A stretch of 64,000 bases of DNA, taken from assembly GCA_963920665.1 (NCBI GenBank), contig OY987264.1, forward strand, positions 22,858,906 through 22,922,905. The letters are read 5' to 3'. The position numbers and the translations under genes were made by a program. A model generated the notes under the pieces. That model did no database searches. It had not been told where the DNA came from and saw only the letters and a program-made list of their open reading frames with translations. Within the stretch, counting starts at the first letter, position 1; each line of letters opens with the position of its first letter. This stretch comes from Straminergon stramineum (lineage: Eukaryota; Streptophyta; Bryopsida; Hypnales; Calliergonaceae). Positions 49,437-64,000 of this stretch are shown here, piece by piece.

Positions 49437-49880
49437 TCTACCTTGAACGTTGGATGGTGACTGTAGAAATCAGGCATTTTGGAACCATGTGACATTATCC
49501 ACTTTTAAAAAATAAAAAATACTCATTGGGATTCAAACTAGTGTAGAAGATCTCCCCTTTCCACCCCTAATTCCAAGGATGAATAGTTGCAATTCTATCC
49601 TATAGAAGAGAATTCCTTGACGTTCATTAGACAAAAAACGTTTGCCGTGTCATTTAAGGATTAAACAACAATGTTCTGGTTGTTTTTCGGCCAGTAAATG
49701 ACAAGGAATCTTTTTGTGTAGGACAAAAGGACAATTGTTCATCCTTGAAATTTTGTGCAAAAAGGGGAGATCATGCATAGTAGTTTGACCTCAAGAGCAC
49801 TTTTGTTTTTTCAAAAGTAGACAATGTCATACACTGCTGAAAGGGATGATTTCCACGGTCACTAGCCAGGTGGGTAAGCT
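49437..49880. repeat. Back-to-back inverted pair of the 34,679-34,908 repeat
   Basis: The left half (to 49,664) is the reverse complement of the 230-bp repeat at 34,679 and the right half is a diverged direct copy. Together they form a large imperfect palindrome of about 440 bp, centred near 49,665. Confidence 0.6.
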
Positions 49881-50146
49881 TAGCATTCTGCACAAGTCAC
49901 AAGGACCAAAAGACTCAGATTGCTCAACAATGTTATGGTGTAGATTCGTGGATGTTGATTGATTTCAAATAATTAAGACATTCACAAACAACTAAGGTTT
50001 CAGTGATTGAAGAAAAATTCTTAATATGTGGATTGATTCTTTCCGACCTGCAGCTGTCGCTTGTAAATTGATTGTACACTGAAAAGGTGGTATTAAAGGG
50101 ACCAAAAAATGATAAGGGACTTATTTTGGAAAACTGTAGATGTTTG
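49881..50146. other. Intergenic, no gene seen
   Basis: Nothing recognisable except the left copy of the retroposon target duplication at 50,132-50,146. Confidence 0.4.
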
Positions 50147-50247
50147 TTTTTTTTGACACAAATGAAACGGAGATTTCATTGCACAGGAAAGATACATACC
50201 GGCCAGCCACAAGTGGCCTGGCCAGGGACCAGACTCAAAGACGCGAG
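50147..50247 (-). mobile_element. Short retroposon, 101 bp, minus orientation
   Basis: It is flanked by an exact 15-bp direct repeat, AACTGTAGATGTTTG, at 50,132-50,146 and 50,248-50,262. The insert starts with eight T on the plus strand, so on the minus strand it ends in a poly-A tail. These are hallmarks of target-primed insertion. The tail region (ATGAAACGGAGATTTCATTG on the plus strand) resembles 52,446-52,495. It is a SINE or a 5'-truncated LINE. Confidence 0.85.
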
Positions 50248-50262
50248 AACTGTAGATGTTTG

Positions 50263-52304
50263 AAACATGATGTACAACCCTGGACACTTCAATAACTACT
50301 GATGTACAATAAAGATAGATATTTATATAGTGTAAAATGTCAATTACTTAGTATGGGTCCCCTTAAAACCCCTATTCAATGTAGATGTGATCTCAGCTTG
50401 TCCAACTTGTTTCGGAACAAACAACAATTGGGGTAACACAATTAGTTTAATTAAAAGTAAGAGACCCTATTTGTGCCACAATTCAGAAGCCATCTTATTT
50501 GTATCACTATACATCAATAGTGTATATTTTAAATTAATTTTATTTGTACTATTAATATTAGTACATAGTGATCACAAAGTGACACAAATAGGGGCTCTTA
50601 GTTTAAAATTTGGAGAAATTGACAACAAATGACAATGAACCCTAATTTGCAAATCGTCCTTATTGTCTAAGAAACCAACAAAAGCAACAATTGAAGAAAT
50701 CTTATTTGAAAGCTTTACTTTAAAACCAAACTTTTGACAAGAGGGTAGGTCTAAATCCTTCTTGAATGCACATTGATGTAGATTGTTGATGAAATGTGGA
50801 ACAATCAAACAAAACATTCAACTGCACATTCAATCTAGAATAAAGTATTTTCCAATTAAAGAATGAAGTGGCCAAACTTCCCTAGCCGACATAAAGGATA
50901 CTAGTTCTTTACTTTGAGCCTCTATTCCTTGGTCTTCAATAATGCTATTGGGATCCATATAAGCTTGTATACAATGTTTTGCATTTGTGCAATTCATTTT
51001 GGGGAATCACTTTTGGAAATACAAAGGTCAATGTACTTTTTGAATGGACATACTTCCAATTTTTTAATTTATAGAATATTCTTGAATTTTTTGGGAGAGA
51101 TTTGCAATGTTCCAAATGTTACTTAATTAGCACAAGAACTAAGTAAAATTTGAATGGATGAAAAATACATTCTATGAAGAACAAAGGGAATTTTGCACTC
51201 TACCTATAGTCCAAAGAATTGACTCCAAAGTTAAAATAATATTGGTTTGGTAAATATTGAACCCAATCTAAATTCAATATTGGTCCCTATTACTAATTAA
51301 TTTGGAATCATGAGGTTACTTACATTGTATGATTTACTATCAAATTTGTAGTTATTGAAATCACATTGATTCCAATAACTAGGTCATAATAATTCTAATG
51401 AGTGGTTTAGGTCTTTAGAAAACAATTTCAATTCTAATTCAAAAATTAATCTAATTGTTAAATATGGAATCAACATTGAAAAAATATTGAATTTTGCCTT
51501 TGTAATACCAATAGAGGTATTTAAAAGGTAAACACTCTTCTTCCTCTCAAATAATAAGTTATTTTATTTTTGAAAGAGAAATAAAAAGTTACATATTAAA
51601 TTTAAAAGGCAAGTCAAATTATTAAGTTTGGTTTGGGCTCAATTATGCTTGCTTACTTGTGTGCATGTGTCATTAGGAGATATATGATCAAATTCCTATA
51701 AGCCTTTGTTTTGGTGAAAAAATGCATTTTGGTCTCTAACTATACTATTAGTATGAGACAATGCTCTACTTTCCAACTACCATTTTCTACTTTTCAAAAC
51801 ACCTCTTCTTCATTCTCTATCTAAACTAGACCTTCTATTTGACCATCGCCACCTTTGGGCTGCAATTCAAACATTCTAGATTGCTTTTTGCATACTCAAC
51901 CATCTTTAAGGGCTCTAGCACTTTGTTTCACGGTATCATTTCAGTACTCAACCTAATTTTTAGCCATTCACATGCTTTGTACTCTCATTGGTGGAAGTTG
52001 CTATTTTAACCAAATGATTCAAAAACTACCACAAAACATATTCAAGACTAGTAGAAGAGCTACATGATGACATTTTGCAAAGCTCATGTTGAATTTTGAC
52101 TTGACATATTTGTAGTAGAGGAGATCTTGAAGGTTGGACTCTCTAATGGTCAAGTTGGACACACTTACTATGAAACAATTGAGATGGTCTTATGAAGGAA
52201 AGTTTGTCAAAAGGCATTACAAGAATGTTTGAAGGAATATTTGAAGGAATTTTTCTTTTCCTGTCAATGCAAAAATTCTTCCCCTTCGGTCCAAAGTCCA
52301 TAAA
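50263..52304. other. Intergenic, no gene seen
   Basis: AT-rich sequence. All open frames are short and without domain character. Confidence 0.45.
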
Positions 52305-52307
52305 AAC

Positions 52308-52346
<39 letters not shown>

Positions 52347-52365
52347 TATTACTATTACTACTACT
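52305..52365. repeat. ATT/ACT trinucleotide microsatellite
   Basis: About 14 ATT units followed by interspersed ACT units. Confidence 0.95.
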
Positions 52366-52445
52366 ATTTTTCAAACATATGACCTTCAAGGATCGCAGCA
52401 GGGATTGACACGACCCAACTCAGTTATTTTTTTATTTTCTTAATA

Positions 52446-52495
52446 AAATGAAATGGAATTCCATTGCAAGGCAAAATACAGGAACGACAGCCACA
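52446..52495 (-). repeat. Diverged retroposon 3' end
   Basis: ATGAAATGGAATTCCATTGC and the following bases resemble the tail half of the retroposon at 50,147-50,247, and a T-rich run precedes it. No target duplication is identified. Confidence 0.4.
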
Positions 52496-53161
52496 TTCTG
52501 TTATTTGTTTTCAATATTGAACTCCAATGCTAGCATGCACGAACTCTGGATGAAAACGAAGAGGGATGGATGAGAAACACCACCAGAGTAGTACAGTAGA
52601 CCCGTCCGTCCGTCCGTCCGGTCTCTCTCCACTGCCCATTCCCTCATCACAGAACCATGATTGTCGCGACGGCTGCGTTGCGAGTCTTCCATTGCTCAGG
52701 AGCTCTGCCTCGAAGTCGGACTTGGCCAAACTCCAAGCCAATGTCACCGAGCCAGAAATAGACACATTCGAACAGTTCCATCCCACTCTCGAAAGATCTC
52801 TACAGTACACTAGATTGGCAAGCTCACTCTGTTCTGGCATTGGGTTTGGCCCCTTGTGTTAGATCGACTTTACCGCGTCCCGGAGTTTTTCGCCAACTGG
52901 CACTGGACGCATTTGATTTGCATTTGAAACGCAGTTCTTCAAGCTTTGGTGGGAGTATTTCTTTGCGGTTGGGTTCAGGATCGAGTCAGTTTGGGAGTTT
53001 GGAACCCTAACTTGAAGATTGCGATGTATGCTCATTGTTGAGCAGCAGATCTACCTGATCGCTTGAAGGATTTGAATGCGGAGCTAGAATTTTTGGGTTT
53101 TTTTGGGTTAGGTTTCATCTGAGTGGTTTTTGATCACTTCGGTGTTTGATTGGATTCTTGT
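52496..53161. promoter_or_regulatory. Upstream and 5' untranslated region of the LysM gene
   Basis: Base composition rises in GC here. A CCGT microsatellite (about 52,601-52,620) lies near the likely transcription start. I cannot place the start exactly. Confidence 0.4.
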
Positions 53162-54936
53162 ATGGGGCCACCAAGCCTTCCGGGAACCGAGAAGGAGTGG
53201 ACTAGGGCTGACATGCCGTCTTCTAGTTTTGTGGTGGACGATTTACGAAGTGAAGCAAGCACTTCGGGGAGTAGTGGACCCTACATCGAACACATTGTGA
53301 CGAGGCTTGATACTCTCGCCGGCGTTGCCATTAAATATGGTGTTGAGGTAAAGACTTGTGAAGGAAGGCTGTTATTGTGTTTTAAGTTAGGGTTTGTTGT
53401 GCGTTTGGCCGCCGATCTCACTTTCTGGTTGTGCGTGTGCTTGCAGGTGGCAGATATCAAACGTTTGAATGGGCTCACGACTGATTTGCAAATGTTTGCA
53501 CTGAAGGCTCTTCGGATACCGACACCTGGCAGGCATCCTCCTGGATCGAGGTTCGATTGTTGTTTCTTTACTCAGGTTGTGATCGATTTTAGGAAAAGAG
53601 ATAGCTGCAAAAGATATCGTAGGTGCTTAAGGGTTAGGGTTATTCAAAGTAAGGAATGGGTTTTTGGTTGGGTTGCGGATCTAAGGATCTTGTGCTATAC
53701 TTTCTCTTTGATCACAGGAAATCCCTTTTGTGATTTGAGAATCCAAGTTGTGCATTCCCTATTATAGCGATACATTTTGCGTGCAACTTCAAGCATTTTA
53801 ACCATTATGTAGGAGTGTGCTTTCATTGAGAGATCACTTTGCGTACAAGGGCCAAATCCGTTGAGATCAAATTTATTCTCTCCGAGATGATTTCTTGTGC
53901 AATCTTTCAAAGTGGGAGGTTTTAAACCACTATTGAAGGGATACTAGACAACCCAATATCCATTCAATGATCAGGCGGCCAAAGACGTTTAGTCAAGTCA
54001 GGCTTAATTCAAGTCCAACCAAGTGTATGAATAGATAAGTTGCTGTTGGTTACAGGGGTCGGTCAATAAGAGGCGATCAGGTCCCCAAGGGTATTTGTAT
54101 CCTCTACCTTCGGGAAATCCCGACTGTGATTTGAGAATCACAGTTGCATGTACAGTTTTTTCATGTTTAAGAATTAATTCTAAGAAAAAGTCTGATAGGT
54201 TGGTGGCCACATGTCTTGCAGATTTGAGAATGGTCCATCCACTTCTCACCTGCACCCTGCTGGTAGCCATGACCACAGTTTTGCAAGCAGCAAGGCACAA
54301 GAAACAACGACAATGGCGTTGTTGCGAAACTATTACGGTCTACCTTCCGCAGTCGGGGAAGACGGCGTAGAAATGGCTACCATTAACTTTAACAAGGAAA
54401 CCGGCGATGCATCCTTTGTGCCTGTGCACCGCCCACCAAACTCAGCTCACTCTCGGCGACATTCCACGGGAGATTACAGGACGTGTGGTTGCACACGAGA
54501 ATCTTGTAACCACATACTTGGTTCCTCTAGGTCGACAAATGCGCCAGAATCGACAGAGACTAGCCTTCTGATGAAGCCTAGTAAGGAAATATCAAGAGAA
54601 GGCGAATTATCGAGTAAGGAAAGACCCATCAGGAGGCGAACAAGGGACGATGTCAGTGACAAAGTCAACTTCTCGAAGATGAACCCTGCAGCGCCAAGAG
54701 TGAAGGATTCCAACTCGAGCGAAGTACCAACCGGAATGAAGAGCATTAGAGGTGCTCTTTTAGGAAGGAAGGAGGCTGTTGAGGGTCTTCTGTCGAAGGT
54801 TTTGCCGATTACTACTCCAGCTAGCTCCCAAGAAGGTGGCAGGCCTTTACACGAAAGGGTGCCTTCGACAGGATCATTCAACCTATTCGAAGGTATCACA
54901 TCAGTGTATCGTAACGCTAAAGCTGCCTTGGATTAG
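53162..54936 (+). CDS. LysM domain protein, intracellular type
   Basis: Three exons (53,162-53,347, 53,447-53,550, 54,222-54,936) join in phase to 334 residues. The first ATG is at 53,162; an in-frame TTG upstream is not used. Residues of about 45-95 form one LysM fold: EHIVTRLDTLAGVAIKYGVE, then VADIKRLNGLTTDLQMFALK and ALRIPTPGRHPPG. An intron splits the domain after YGVE, with acceptor TTGCAG. The remaining 240 residues are serine, arginine and proline rich without a known domain and end in FEGITSVYRNAKAALD. There is no signal peptide or membrane anchor, so it is not a cell-surface chitin receptor. It fits the plant family annotated as putative peptidoglycan-binding LysM proteins, whose role is unclear. 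The second intron carries a diverged direct repeat (near 53,718 and 54,113). Confidence 0.85.
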
Positions 54937-56192
54937 TTTAATACTTTTGATCCTGTTTCTTAGTTTTGATATGCTGTCTTGGAGTGTGCTGCCGCCTTCT
55001 TATGTAATAGATAACTGGCAGAGGGCTCGGATACTCGAGACAGTTGTTGGACATTACCCTCTCCTCCAGACTAAATCAGGACCGTCAGATCTTAGAGATC
55101 TGCGATTCTCTGAGAGTTGAGGGATGGACAGGGGTTATGACTCTAGACCCTCGTTACTCTTTTCCAATTGCATCCTCCCTGTGGCTCCATGCTGCTCCAT
55201 GAAAGTGTCGAGAGGGTTTTGGTTAGTTGTCACGTCTTCGTCTTCGCAAAGCAAGGACTTAGTTCTCTTTGCCGACATTGGAGCAAATCTTTGTGCAGCC
55301 TTGCTTGCGGAGTTCCGTTCTGGAACATTAGACTAGTCTACGATTATTTTACATTCTTTGGCTCACTGAGTCCCTCTGCATAGAGAATAAGAGGTTGTAC
55401 TTTACGTGTCGCTTCTTAGTATGTAGTGTTCAATTATACAATGAACACCATCCTTATGAATCTATGGTATATCAGTTTCTGGTTAAGCTACTCGAGGAAA
55501 CGAGCACTTAACTCCATGAGCTGTTCAGTTTTATGTTGAGTACAAATACATTTTTTCAATTGTCTACGTTGGTCTCTGAAACATAATATATCTATTATTC
55601 GTTGACTGGTTTTGGCATCACGTTTTCATTCAAGGTCACTAGGAAGTAGTTTTGGCAGCTGTTGTATGGCAGAATCCAAGTCACAATTGGAGAACATGTG
55701 AATTAGCTACTGTTTTGTAGCCGGAGTTGTGCGAGACTAGGCAAATAATTGTTTGGCATGATTGTCTCCTGAAGTTTGCCTTCTGAAGAGCGGGAGGCTT
55801 CAGACGTGTTGTGAGTGAAAAGAGCTGCCTGCAGGGCTCTTTTTCTTCGCTGGGCATATCATAAATGATGGCCCGCGTAGATTTGCTGTGTACTAGAAGC
55901 AGAACAGTATTGAAGATTCATTCATAACATTCTTCAGACCATCTTATTTTAATCTTGCTTGAATTAAGATTGAGAGTCTATTGTACAGAATGCATATCTG
56001 CAGTTCTACGAACAAGTAGTATGCTACATCCTCTACCCTTGAGTGACAACAATATTTGTCTTTTTGTTATCATCACTTCAAGTCATCAGAGTTTCTAGTG
56101 CGTCTTGAATCTAAGTAGACCAGTATGATTCATTCTACGAAGGAAAGCAGCAGGGATTATTTAATAGGCACCTTCTCATGTGTTTTTTGGTA
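54937..56192. other. Convergent intergenic region between LysM and hexokinase genes
   Basis: It should hold the 3' untranslated regions of both genes. No separate gene is seen. Confidence 0.5.
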
Positions 56193-60400
<4,208 letters not shown>

Positions 60401-62203
60401 TTCCTGATGGGCTTGGCAATGAAAGTAATTCTATCGAGGTTCCTTTTATTTCCGAAAGACTGGGTGTGGCCCGTGCTGTGTCTTCACTTTCACAGCATTG
60501 ACACGCAATGTACTAACCCTTTCCTCCGCCTGCCTTCAGAACCGACTGCCAATTGCAAGAGAATTTCAATGGCCATACACTCAAACCTCTTTACAATGAC
60601 CTTCTATAAAAAACGATATTCTAGAATAGCCTCCGCAGTCGTCACACAATCTTTGACTTCACACACTTGTCACAAATTCAAACTATGTCATAGTGAAAAA
60701 GTTGGGATCCCGGGTGGTAAGAATGAAGAGGTTTCAGTGTATGGATCAGGCAAGAATTGAAATAGACACTCTACTTGATTAAGAATTTCGGCCACCATTT
60801 CGCAAGATCCCTATCAAGAAACTCTTCCTTGGACAAACACACTGCAGGAAGATGCTTCTCCGGCGAGCTTCATCATCATCCGGATCAACATTGCACTTCC
60901 ACTCGCTGGCTGCCTCCCATCACATCATATCAAATCATAACGCATCACAACTGTTGAGCTTCTTAAAAGTCATTGCAATCGACGAAGCTCTCCACATTCC
61001 TACCCTGACATCCTTTGTTCTCAAAAGCCTACACACGGTTGATTTCCCTTTCCGAAGAAGGGCGAAATCAACGTTCTTCAACAACACACACGGAATAAGA
61101 AACTTCAGATATCACTCAAAAAAGAAACACGTCGGGTTCCTCTCACCTGACAAGACGGTCACATTCGCTGCTGCAACATCAATTGCAACATCGGAGACTT
61201 CGTAATTAAACTCAGCCCGATGTGGGATGACAGTCACCCCCAAAAGAGCTCCCCAAACCCCAGCAGCACAAGCCTCGGGCGTAGGACACACCTTCCAAAC
61301 TGACGGCATTGATTGATCCATGCATGGGTTGTGTGTTCTTGGCGAAGCGCGGCAGATGTAAGGCGAAAGCATGATGTGGAAGTTGGTAAACCCACATACG
61401 TGTGTTTATGGGTTTCGTCAAAGCCCACATACGTGTGTACACTGCAGGCATGGATCGATCGACTGTACAACTTATAAACCACGATGACACTTATTAGGGT
61501 TTCAAGAATCAAGACGACATGCGCACCCTGAGACTATACCAAGGACACATCCGAATAACCGGTAATTTAACATTTCCATCATTCTCCCATCCTTGAAACC
61601 CCAATTCCATTACACTTGTAACCGACCGCACTCCCCAGATATTATTCTCGTCACCCGGTCACTCGGTCAGCCTCAACTGTCGGGATGCAGATATTTCGGC
61701 ACTTGCCTGCGAGACTGACAACGAAATCGAATATTCCCGGACCAGCAGTTGCAGTTCCATTCAGTCCACCCATTTTCTGTTGCAGGGCTACAATCGCCAG
61801 AGCCGACGCTCATTGGCCGGTACAAATTGTACCAAACCGATGAAGCAATCACAATCCAAGCCATCCATGCGCTCTCCACACACTGGCAACACCTGAGATG
61901 CAATCTCCGTCGTTAGATGGGTCCCATCAACGGTCCAGCGTCGCCGCTTTGCTCGCCAGGTGGGACTCCTAAATGAAGTTGCTCGGGTTCCGGAAGTTGC
62001 CTCGGACTCCTGAAGTTGTCTTTTATCACATTCACCTCCCTCTCTTTTCTCTCTTACTATCCCGTTGTTTTGTGCTTCCCTTGTGTCCGGCACGTTCTGA
62101 AGGTGAGGAATAGAAGGGATTTGCGTACGTTTGGTAAGATTTGCTTGTGGTTTTTTGTGTGTGGATAGAGTTGGATAGTTGAGGTTGAGGAAGGGAAGGA
62201 GCC
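60401..62203. promoter_or_regulatory. Shared divergent promoter region of hexokinase and SUFB
   Basis: The two starts are 1.8 kb apart and face away from each other. On the minus strand a frame at about 61,142-61,320 ends in a donor (TTGTCAG|GTGAGA) and could be a 5' exon of the hexokinase transcript, but it would not join the hexokinase frame and so would be untranslated. Two copies of CCCACATACGTGTGT lie near 61,391 and 61,420. GC content rises toward the SUFB start. Confidence 0.5.
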
Positions 62204-64000
62204 ATGGCGATGGTGGTGGACGTCGGGAAGGTAGCGACGACCCCAACTGCTGCTGCTGCCGCCGCGGCTTGCAGGTGTAGGCATGGCGCCTCGTCGTCGT
62301 CGTCGTTGGTGGGAATGGGAAGCGGGCACGCGTTGCCCGTCTGTCGCGGACTCAGGAAGGTGAGGGCCGGGAGCAAGCGCGCGTTTGAGCCTGTTGGGGT
62401 TTCGGCGCGGCCGTCGCGCGCGACTGGAATCGTTGCCGAAGTGCAGGAAGCTGCTTCTCCAGGTAGTTGTCGCTTCTCTAGTTTCACGATGTGGATAGAA
62501 TTGCAGAGAATTGTTCGTTTGGAGCCACATGTGTGTAAACTGCAGTTGGGGTTGAAATTTTCGGCTATGGGCAAGCTCTATAGGGTGCTAGGGCGTGTTT
62601 GCGTTGTGGATTTCCCTGATTCTCTGTTTTCTAACAGTCTCGATGTGGGTAGAATTGCATAAAATTTCGTTTGGAGTCGCTTTTACCACAAGTGTTTACA
62701 ATCTCTGTATCCCACTGGTCTCAATTTGGGGGTAGTGGTTTGAGATTTGCAAATTCCGTCTCTGGGCGAACTTTTTAGGGTACCATGGCGTGTTTCATAC
62801 GTGATTGCCTCTGCAGTGTTTCAAGTGATGTGGATAGAATTCCGTGGCTTTCCTTTTGGACTCGCTGCTGTATCCACATGTATGTGAGCCTCAATAGAGT
62901 TTTGTTTCTGGCAAGCTTTTTTAGGGTGTTTCCTAATTTTGCAGTGTACGAGGCTCCGGCGAAGGGCTCCAGCGACGATACGATCCAGCAGTTTCTACAG
63001 CGCGACTACAAGTACGGTTTCGTGAGCGACATCGAGTCAGTTTCAATTCCCAAGGGCCTATCCGAAGAAACCGTACGCCTAATCTCCGCCAAGAAGAAGG
63101 AACCCGAGTGGATGCTCAACTTTCGCTTGAACGCCTTCAAGCAGTGGCAGAAGATGACGGAGCCCACATGGTCGGACAACAAGTACCCGACCATCAATTT
63201 CCAGGATGTGTGCTACTACTCGGAGCCCAAGGAAAAGGAGACCAAGTTGAGCTTGGACGAGGTCGACCCTGACCTTCTGGAGACTTTCGCCAAGCTCGGC
63301 ATCCCCTTGAGTGAGCAGAAACGTCTCGCCAATGTGGCAGTGGACGCCGTGTTCGACAGCGTCTCCATTGCAACTACCCACAGGAAAACGCTCATGGCAG
63401 CTGGTGTGATCTTCTGTTCGATCTCTGAAGCCATTCGAGAGTATCCTGAGCTTGTGAAGAAGTACCTCGGCAAGGTGGTGCCTGTTGCAGACAACTACTA
63501 TGCTGCTTTGAATTCGGCCGTCTTCAGTGACGGCTCCTTCTGTTACGTCCCAAAGGACACCGTGTCGCCCATGGAAATTTCGACCTACTTCAGGATCAAT
63601 GCCATGGAAACCGGCCAATTTGAACGAACGCTCATCGTGTGTGACGACAATGCTTATGTGAGCTACTTGGAGGGGTGCACTGCTCCGGCGTATGATAAGA
63701 ACCAGCTTCACGCTGCGGTGGTGGAGCTTTACTGTGCTTCTGGTGCGGAGATTAAATACTCCACTGTGCAGAACTGGTTTGCAGGGGACGCTAATGGGAA
63801 AGGGGGGATTTATAACTTTGTTACCAAACGAGGGTTGTGTGACGGGGCCAAATCGAAGATTTCGTGGACGCAAGTGGAGACCGGGTCGGCGATCACGTGG
63901 AAATATCCGAGTGTGGTGTTGAAAGGGGATAACTCGATTGGAGAGTTTTACTCGGTTGCTTTGACGAATAATATGCAACAGGCGGACACGGGAACGAAGA
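62204..64000 (+). CDS. SUFB: SUFB, plastid Fe-S cluster scaffold subunit (runs past window end)
   Basis: SufB forms the SufBC2D scaffold that builds Fe-S clusters in plastids. Exon 1 (62,204-62,462) encodes an 86-residue leader, rich in Ala, Ser and Arg and low in acid, which is a typical plastid transit peptide. Exon 2 (from 62,945, acceptor TTTTGCAG) holds the mature protein, with [73 protein letters not shown] (conserved cysteine), [38 protein letters not shown] and [18 protein letters not shown]. It stops at the window edge, shortly before the C-terminal Cys/His region. The usual RCPM after CYVPK is VSPM here, a small departure from what I recall of the family. The strong third-position GC of the exon differs from the AT-rich transposon genes. 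Confidence 0.93.

Noticed and set aside
61112..61372. N-terminal targeting exon for hexokinase
   Set aside because: Joined to the acceptor before the hexokinase ATG, it gives the wrong frame, so at best it is untranslated.
63079..63978. Long minus-strand frame of 299 residues
   Set aside because: It is a shadow of the GC-rich SUFB exon on the plus strand, which matches the family throughout.

Overview
The window is nuclear DNA of a land plant, most likely a bryophyte (probably a moss). It holds a plastid SUFB gene with a transit-peptide exon, a nine-exon plant-type hexokinase and a three-exon LysM gene, all with canonical GT-AG introns, set in long AT-rich stretches full of transposons. The moss placement is inference from gene style; I could not search a database.

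Layout. 1-10,737: the right part of a Mutator-like element (element I), with a 360-bp tandem repeat at the window edge, a hairpin, one small basic exon on the minus strand and a decayed transposase on the plus strand. 10,738-28,568: a 3.3-kb repeat (copy A) split at a 9-bp target-site duplication by a second, related element of 14.5 kb (element II, 11,900-26,442). An uninterrupted copy B of the same repeat at 37,883-41,163 supplies the empty site, so both ends of element II can be read to the base. 29,431-31,263: a gene with a pseudokinase followed by an active-looking kinase. 33-50 kb: few or no genes, but many short inverted-repeat elements, including a family bounded by TTAA. 53,162-54,936: LysM protein. 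56,193-60,400 (minus) and 62,204 to the end (plus): hexokinase and SUFB, head to head.

The main result is element II. Besides a transposase with a GCM/WRKY-like zinc cluster, a DDE-type core and a SWIM-like finger, it carries a ten-exon minus-strand gene that joins a ParB-like DGNHR motif to a DNA amino-methyltransferase-like domain with motif order IV then I (beta-class order). All ten exons join in phase and all introns have GT-AG ends, but six in-frame stops show this copy is dead. A third, lysine/arginine-rich exon on the minus strand occurs at the same relative place in both elements. I infer a family of large moss MULEs with a cargo of a ParB-methyltransferase fusion plus a small basic protein. 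This resembles in concept, though not in sequence, the accessory anti-silencing genes known from VANDAL MULEs. The present copies are relics eroded largely by C-to-T change.
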